From the NCBI GenBank assembly GCA_964496695.1, contig CAZCBE010000014.1:16154-80153 (forward strand): 64,000 nt of DNA, given 5' to 3'. Numbering within the stretch: position 1 is the first letter of the stretch; each line of letters opens with the position of its first letter. The position numbers and the translations under genes are program-made. Positions 59,170 to 64,000 of the stretch are shown here, in pieces. The notes under the pieces were generated by a model. The model was not told the origin of the DNA. It did not search any database and saw nothing but the letters and a program-made list of their open reading frames with translations. This DNA is from SXTU01 sp964496695. GTDB taxonomy: Bacteria; Verrucomicrobiota; Verrucomicrobiia; Limisphaerales; SXTU01.

Positions 59170-59631
59170 TCAACCCTTCGGCGGCCACTCCACCCCGGCG
59201 AGTTCCTTGGGCAACTGCGTCGGGTCGGTCGGATAAATGAGCGAGAGGTCCATCTGGGATTTTGAACCCTGAAGAAATTCCAGTTCCTCCGGCGCACCGA
59301 TGATCAGCCAGAGCACCTCGGCGTCCGTGTCGTTGAACACCTGGCGCAACTGGTCCGGGCCGACGAGCACGCCGCCGTATTTGGGCACGGTCAAGGTCTC
59401 GTCGCCCACGCGCAGGCGGCCCGTGCCTTCCAGCACGAAATAAAACTCCTCCGCGCGGATGTGCTTGTGCAGCGTGTTCGCGCTCTTGGGCGGCAGCCGC
59501 CAGAGCCGAGCACCCAGGTTCTCGCTCCCGGTGCGCTCCAGATAATCCGCGTTCGGGATGCGCATCAGGTTGGATGGCCGCCAGTGGAGGTCGTCCGGCG
59601 CGATGAGGGTGTAGCCTTGGATTGGCTTCAT
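59170..59631 (-). CDS. Cupin domain protein
   Basis: 153 residues. LHKHIRAEEFYFVLEGTGRLRVGDETLTVPKYGGVLVGPDQLRQVFNDTD carries both cupin motifs, with metal ligands H, H, E in motif 1; in motif 2 the usual His is Gln (DQLRQVF). Single-domain conserved-barrel protein. ATG at 59631; longer frames from 60009 include the neighbouring gene's antisense. Confidence 0.9.
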   Translation of the reverse strand: MKPIQGYTLIAPDDLHWRPSNLMRIPNADYLERTGSENLGARLWRLPPKSANTLHKHIRAEEFYFVLEGTGRLRVGDETLTVPKYGGVLVGPDQLRQVFNDTDAEVLWLIIGAPEELEFLQGSKSQMDLSLIYPTDPTQLPKELAGVEWPPKG

Positions 59632-59678
59632 GGAGTTCCAAGCGGTTGCGAGACGCAGCGGCCCGTGCGGCCCGCACT

Positions 59679-60254
59679 TCAGATCCTCACCACACCTCGA
59701 AATCCCCGGGCCGCGTAATACGACTGCGCGCCGTTGCAGCCGATGAAGACGCGACCGTAACTCCGGCCGCCCCAGAGCGCTCCGCCCTGCTCGCGAAAGT
59801 CCGCCGGGGTGGCGATCCAGCTCGACGTCTTCTTGTCGAACTCGCCCAGCTTCTGCAACGCGAGGTATTCCTCCTCCGTCAACAGCGTGATGCCCATTTC
59901 CGTCGCCAAATCTATGGCCGTTGTCTTGGGCCGAGCCTCCTTCCGCGACAACCATCCTGCGCGGTCGTAACACACGCTGCGCCGGCCGGCTGGACTTTCC
60001 GGCGCGCAATCCATGAAAACGAATTCGCCCGACTTCTTGTCGTGACCGACGACATCCGGTTCACCGCCTGTCCTTTCCAGCTCATTGATTGACCACAGCT
60101 TTTCAGCACTCGCCGCTAGCCTGGCCTGCACTTTGGACCACTCCAGCCCCTTATGGCGGCCCAAGTTTTTCTCAAAGCGGGCTTTCAATGCGGTGAGCAG
60201 TTCGTCGCGTTGCTTCGGGGACAACTCCGTTTTGGTGCTAGCTTTGGTTTTCAT
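59679..60254 (-). CDS. DUF4256 family protein
   Basis: 191 residues: ELLTALKARFEKNLGRHKGLEWSKVQARL, SINELERTGGEPDVVGHDKKSGEFVFMDCAPESPAGRRSVCYDRAG, GGALWGGRSYGRVFIGCNGAQSYYAARGFRGVVRI. This is the DUF4256 pattern. Function unknown. ATG at 60254 (a 7-residue extension is possible). Confidence 0.9.
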   Translation of the reverse strand: MKTKASTKTELSPKQRDELLTALKARFEKNLGRHKGLEWSKVQARLAASAEKLWSINELERTGGEPDVVGHDKKSGEFVFMDCAPESPAGRRSVCYDRAGWLSRKEARPKTTAIDLATEMGITLLTEEEYLALQKLGEFDKKTSSWIATPADFREQGGALWGGRSYGRVFIGCNGAQSYYAARGFRGVVRI

Positions 60255-60322
60255 AACTTGGGTAATCGTCGGCAAAGTAAATCAATTCAGCGAACAAGCC
60301 GCAAGCCAGGCAATCCATTCGC

Positions 60323-60430
60323 CGGAGCGTGGGTCTGTGACCCGCAGCAATTTCGCCAGTCAGAACGCGTTAAACGGATTAATGGGTCATGCAAACTCGC
60401 ACACTGCTGCGGGTCACAGGCCCGCGCTCC
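60323..60430. repeat. REP pair downstream of the RAYT gene
   Basis: GGAGCGTGGGTCTGTGACCC on the left, and TGCTGCGGGTCACAGGCCCGCGCTCC at the right, inverted. It is the same family as the array upstream of the RAYT gene and abuts the RAYT stop at 60432. Confidence 0.9.
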
Positions 60431-60431
60431 G

Positions 60432-61163
60432 CTACAGTCGTAACACGCCATACTCATCCCGAAATCGGGCGCTGCTCCACGGCCAACCCTTCGGATCAAG
60501 CACCAGCTTCGCCTTTGTCGGATTGTGTTCGATGTAACGTATGGTCTTCCGCTCGTGCTCGGCGTCCCGCATGAACACATCAAAATAGTCGTCCGCCCAG
60601 AACGCGCCCCGCTTCCCGAGCAGCCTGTTCGCAAGCCTGCCAGTGTGCTTCTTCCAAGCGCCCACAATCTCCGCCATCGAAACCACCCCCACCTTGAACA
60701 AAACGTGAACATGGTTTGGCATCACGACCCACGCCCGCAACTCGTAACGGGCAACTCGTTCAGGAGCGCGGCTCTGTGAGCCGCAGCTTTCCCTGAACTC
60801 TCGAAAATTATCCTCAACCAACTTGGCAATTTCTGGCCTGCACAGATGACATTCGCCCCGACCATTGTCCAGATACGCCTCAATCAACTTCCGCTGCTCG
60901 CGGTCATCTTCAATCTTCGCAATATGCTCCCACTCGGAGCGGAGTGACTCTGGAAAACTGTCGGCGAGATGAAAGGTGACGAACTGCATGAGTCCCGGTT
61001 CATCGCGATGCGGTAGATAACCGCGCTCGTGCCAGCCGCGAAAACCCTGCTTGGCGGCGGCGATCTTTGGCGGCGAAGACCAGCGCCGTTTGCCGTCGAC
61101 CAAATCGCGCACGCCGGGATTGTGGGGCGGTCCGGGACGACGCGGTTTGGGTGGCTGGCTCAC
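60432..61163 (-). CDS. REP-associated tyrosine transposase (RAYT, IS200-like Y1 family)
   Basis: 243 residues. Catalytic HUH motif NHVHVLF (His151, His153) and Tyr210 in TIRYIEHNPTKAKLV, plus the RAYT-specific GAFWADDYFDVFMRD and the terminal WPWSSA block. RAYTs are single-copy domesticated Y1 transposases that cut and move REP hairpins. This one lies between REP pairs on both sides. Residues 127-135 (CGSQSRAPE) are encoded by a REP half inserted in frame (60763-60786). The insert is 15 residues before the HUH motif, and all catalytic residues remain. Many relatives have no such insert. Confidence 0.93.
   Translation of the reverse strand: MSQPPKPRRPGPPHNPGVRDLVDGKRRWSSPPKIAAAKQGFRGWHERGYLPHRDEPGLMQFVTFHLADSFPESLRSEWEHIAKIEDDREQRKLIEAYLDNGRGECHLCRPEIAKLVEDNFREFRESCGSQSRAPERVARYELRAWVVMPNHVHVLFKVGVVSMAEIVGAWKKHTGRLANRLLGKRGAFWADDYFDVFMRDAEHERKTIRYIEHNPTKAKLVLDPKGWPWSSARFRDEYGVLRL
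60763..60786. repeat. Single REP inside the RAYT coding sequence
   Basis: GGAGCGCGGCTCTGTGAGCC and four more bases form a complete GGAG-headed REP hairpin. It matches the array units next door. Confidence 0.9.
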
Positions 61164-61204
61164 GCGAACATTGAAACGAAGTCGGAACCTGTCCGCAAGC
61201 CGCC

Positions 61205-61750
61205 GGAGCGCGGGTCTGCGACCCGCAGCAGCTACGGGTGTTCGTGTGCGTGCGGATTGGATTGGCGCGTGGGGAAGATCGGGCGTTGCTGCGGCTCACA
61301 GAGCCGCGCTCCGGGAGGGAGGGAGCCCGCCGCTGCGTGGCGGTGTGAGGCCGAACTCGTCCGGTAGCGAGCGGAGCGCGGGTCTGCGACCCGCAGNNNN
61401 NNNNNNNNNNNNNNNNNNNNNNNNNNNNNNNNNNNNNNNNNNNNNNNNNNNNNNNNNNNNNNNNNNNNNNNNNNNNNNNNNNNNNNNNNNNNNNNNAGCT
61501 ACGGGTGTCTGTGCGGGTGAGGGTTGGATTGGGCGCGTGGGGAAGATCGGAAGTTGCTGCGGCTCGCAGAGCCGCGCTCCGGGAAGGCGGGAACTGCGTC
61601 GCTGCGAGGTGGTGTGAGGCCGAACTCGTCCGGTAGCGAGCGGAGCGCGGGTCTGCGACCCGCAGCAGCTACGGGTGTCTGTGCGGGTGAGGGTTGGATT
61701 GGGCGCGTGGGGAAGATCGGACGTTGCTGCGGCTCACAGAGCCGCGCTCC
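61205..61750. repeat. Tandem 168-base REP-pair array interrupted by the assembly gap
   Basis: Three copies start at 61205, 61373 and 61642. Each has GGAGCGCGGGTCTGCGACCCGCAG, about 60 bases of spacer, then the inverted GCGGCTCACAGAGCCGCGCTCC. The step from copy 1 to 2 is 168 bases, and 2 to 3 is 269 including the 100 N, that is 169. The gap lies inside copy 2. The real number of copies is therefore unknown. Confidence 0.92.
61397..61496. other. Assembly gap (100 N)
   Basis: A run of exactly 100 N. Flanks CCCGCAG and AGCTACGGG would join, with one extra C, to give the CCCGCAGCAGCTACGGG of the other array copies, so the gap may stand for one base or for several whole array units. Confidence 0.97.
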
Positions 61751-61960
61751 GGGAACGCGACGGGCTGCGTCCGGGCGAGGTGCAGCGCGGTGGGTTGACG
61801 GAAGACTCGGGGATGTAGGGCCGTTGGGGTGGAGATTGTTTTGCCGGATGACCAAGGGTAGTCCCGCGTTGCGGGCCAACCCTGGGCTGAATGATGGAAT
61901 CCCGTTGGGAATCAAGCGGTGCGAATCGCATTTCTCGGCAACTAAGATCCAACTCAGCGC

Positions 61961-62821
61961 CTACAGCCCAAGGTCTCTCACACGAGTAAACGGATTTCCC
62001 GTCTCTGCTGCTCTTCTAACCTTGGCAGAAAGAACTTCTACAACCGATAGCTTCCGGGTTAGCACCTCAGATAAGTCAAAGCCATCAACGCATATTACGC
62101 TCTTGCCTCGACCAAATGCCACAAGGCCATCATCTGAAAATCCGCTGATACTAATAAATAGGCCTCGCGACCATTTCGCCTTTTCGCCCAACTTCCCCTC
62201 GAACGTATGAAGCTCCGCTGCTCCGATCTGAGAATTTTGCCACTTGGCTTCCACCAGATATGTTTCGTTGTGCATTACGAAGCTGCCATCAATTTGCTCT
62301 CCTATGAGTCGAAATGAAGCTCTGCTGGAAAGTCCGTAGGCGTCGAACAGGTCTTTGAGGAATCTCTCGAAGGCGTATCCCCGCTCTTGAGGTCGCAATT
62401 TGCTCACTTCGATCAACTGTGAGAACAGTTTGGCGGAGACGACATTACTGATTTGCGGGGCGACTTTCTCGTTTTGCTGGGGGCTAGCTTTAGCCGAGCT
62501 GCCTCCTAGCCTCTGCAGGATCTCTTTAAAGATGGTCTGCGCGGATGCGGGCATCGGCGTAGCTGAGTGGAGCGACCACGCCTCGATTAGTCCCGTGAAA
62601 CACAACCGAAGCTGATCCGTGGTAGCAACATCCCAAAACGCCCGCATCCGATTCGCCTTCGAACCCGAAGCTCGATCATAAAGTGAGTCGTAAATCTGAA
62701 CTCCAACTACTTCACGAAAGAACTCTTCGAATGTTCGATTGGTAAAATTGAGAACACCACCGCCGCCCATTCGTAGCTCTCGTTCCACTTTCTGCTTTTC
62801 AATGTGAGACAGTTTCCCCAT
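61961..62821 (-). CDS. Mrr-like restriction endonuclease
   Basis: 286 residues. The C-terminal half (ERGYAFERFLKDLFDAYGLSSRASFRLIGEQIDGSFVMHNETYLVEAKW) is the PD-(D/E)xK core of Mrr_cat enzymes: D of QIDGSF and E-x-K of VEAKW are the metal site. The N-terminal half (RTFEEFFREVVGVQIYDSLYD) is a helical region of unknown role. GC is clearly lower than in flanking genes, indicating transfer. Mrr-type nucleases cut foreign, often methylated DNA. It starts 39 bases after the thiC stop on the same strand. Confidence 0.85.
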   Translation of the reverse strand: MGKLSHIEKQKVERELRMGGGGVLNFTNRTFEEFFREVVGVQIYDSLYDRASGSKANRMRAFWDVATTDQLRLCFTGLIEAWSLHSATPMPASAQTIFKEILQRLGGSSAKASPQQNEKVAPQISNVVSAKLFSQLIEVSKLRPQERGYAFERFLKDLFDAYGLSSRASFRLIGEQIDGSFVMHNETYLVEAKWQNSQIGAAELHTFEGKLGEKAKWSRGLFISISGFSDDGLVAFGRGKSVICVDGFDLSEVLTRKLSVVEVLSAKVRRAAETGNPFTRVRDLGL

Positions 62822-62860
62822 TGGTGGACGCGATTATCGGATTGAAGCTGCCGGAGTGAT

Positions 62861-64000
<1,140 letters not shown>

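Noticed and set aside
61205..61750. CRISPR array
   Set aside because: Repeated units are 168 bases with conserved spacers and each unit is an inverted REP pair; no cas genes.

Overview
This is 64 kb of a high-GC bacterial chromosome. The best guess is a soil or freshwater member of the Verrucomicrobiota near Pedosphaera/Limisphaerales. That is inferred from gene content: DUF5069 and DUF1398 proteins, Tat-exported hydrolases, a large exported unknown repertoire, few Shine-Dalgarno sites, and intergenic spaces full of short palindromic repeats. One run of exactly 100 N (61397-61496) marks a scaffold gap, so this is a draft or metagenome assembly.

Layout. 1-5 kb: a partial methyltransferase, RNase Y, a 5-formyl-THF cyclo-ligase and RarA, all on the minus strand. 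5-10.3 kb: an Ala/Lys-rich histone-H1-like protein, an olsB-olsA pair for ornithine lipid, a receiver-only response regulator, and a glycosyltransferase fused to a PHP domain. 10.3-11.2 kb: no gene. 11.2-14.2 kb: RNA-modification genes (MnmC-like methyltransferase, Dus) with a tyrosine phosphatase, then a lipoprotein. 14.5-16.5 kb: clpP-clpX. 17-20 kb: a serine hydrolase, a DUF2726/zinc-ribbon protein and an exported unknown. 20.6-31.4 kb: a plus-strand MoxR/VWA (Bat-like) region of eight genes interrupted by a phage-type KilA-N gene. 31.6-38.2 kb: a methyltransferase, an orphan eboE, an SGNH esterase, PhoD and a Gfo/Idh/MocA oxidoreductase. 38.3 kb: tRNA-Lys(CTT). 38.5-44.1 kb: an ABC ATPase, two plus-strand genes and hom-thrC. 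44.4-53.2 kb: a SET protein, a TPR-thioredoxin protein, unknown membrane and propeller-like proteins, a broken toxin-antitoxin pair, asnB and a lactonase. 53.5-60.3 kb: small accessory proteins, an ECF sigma factor and a large exported unknown. 60.4-61.8 kb: a RAYT transposase inside its own REP repeats. 62-64 kb: an Mrr-like nuclease and the C-terminal part of thiC.

The most unusual content lies between, and in places inside, the genes. One class is arrays of degenerate 7-bp (and 6-bp) units, mostly arranged as inverted pairs: ACTAATT-type, TTTGGAC-type, GTTGAGA-type, GCCGATT-type and GATTAG-type. One array has apparently replaced the normal start of clpX, and one lies in frame inside hom. 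The second class is REP-like hairpins headed GGAG or GTAG, arranged as inverted pairs. They form a 168-bp tandem array next to the RAYT gene, where the assembly breaks. One REP lies in frame inside the RAYT gene itself and another pair lies inside the MnmC-like gene. I regard these two repeat systems, and the RAYT locus in particular, as the part of the window most worth study.
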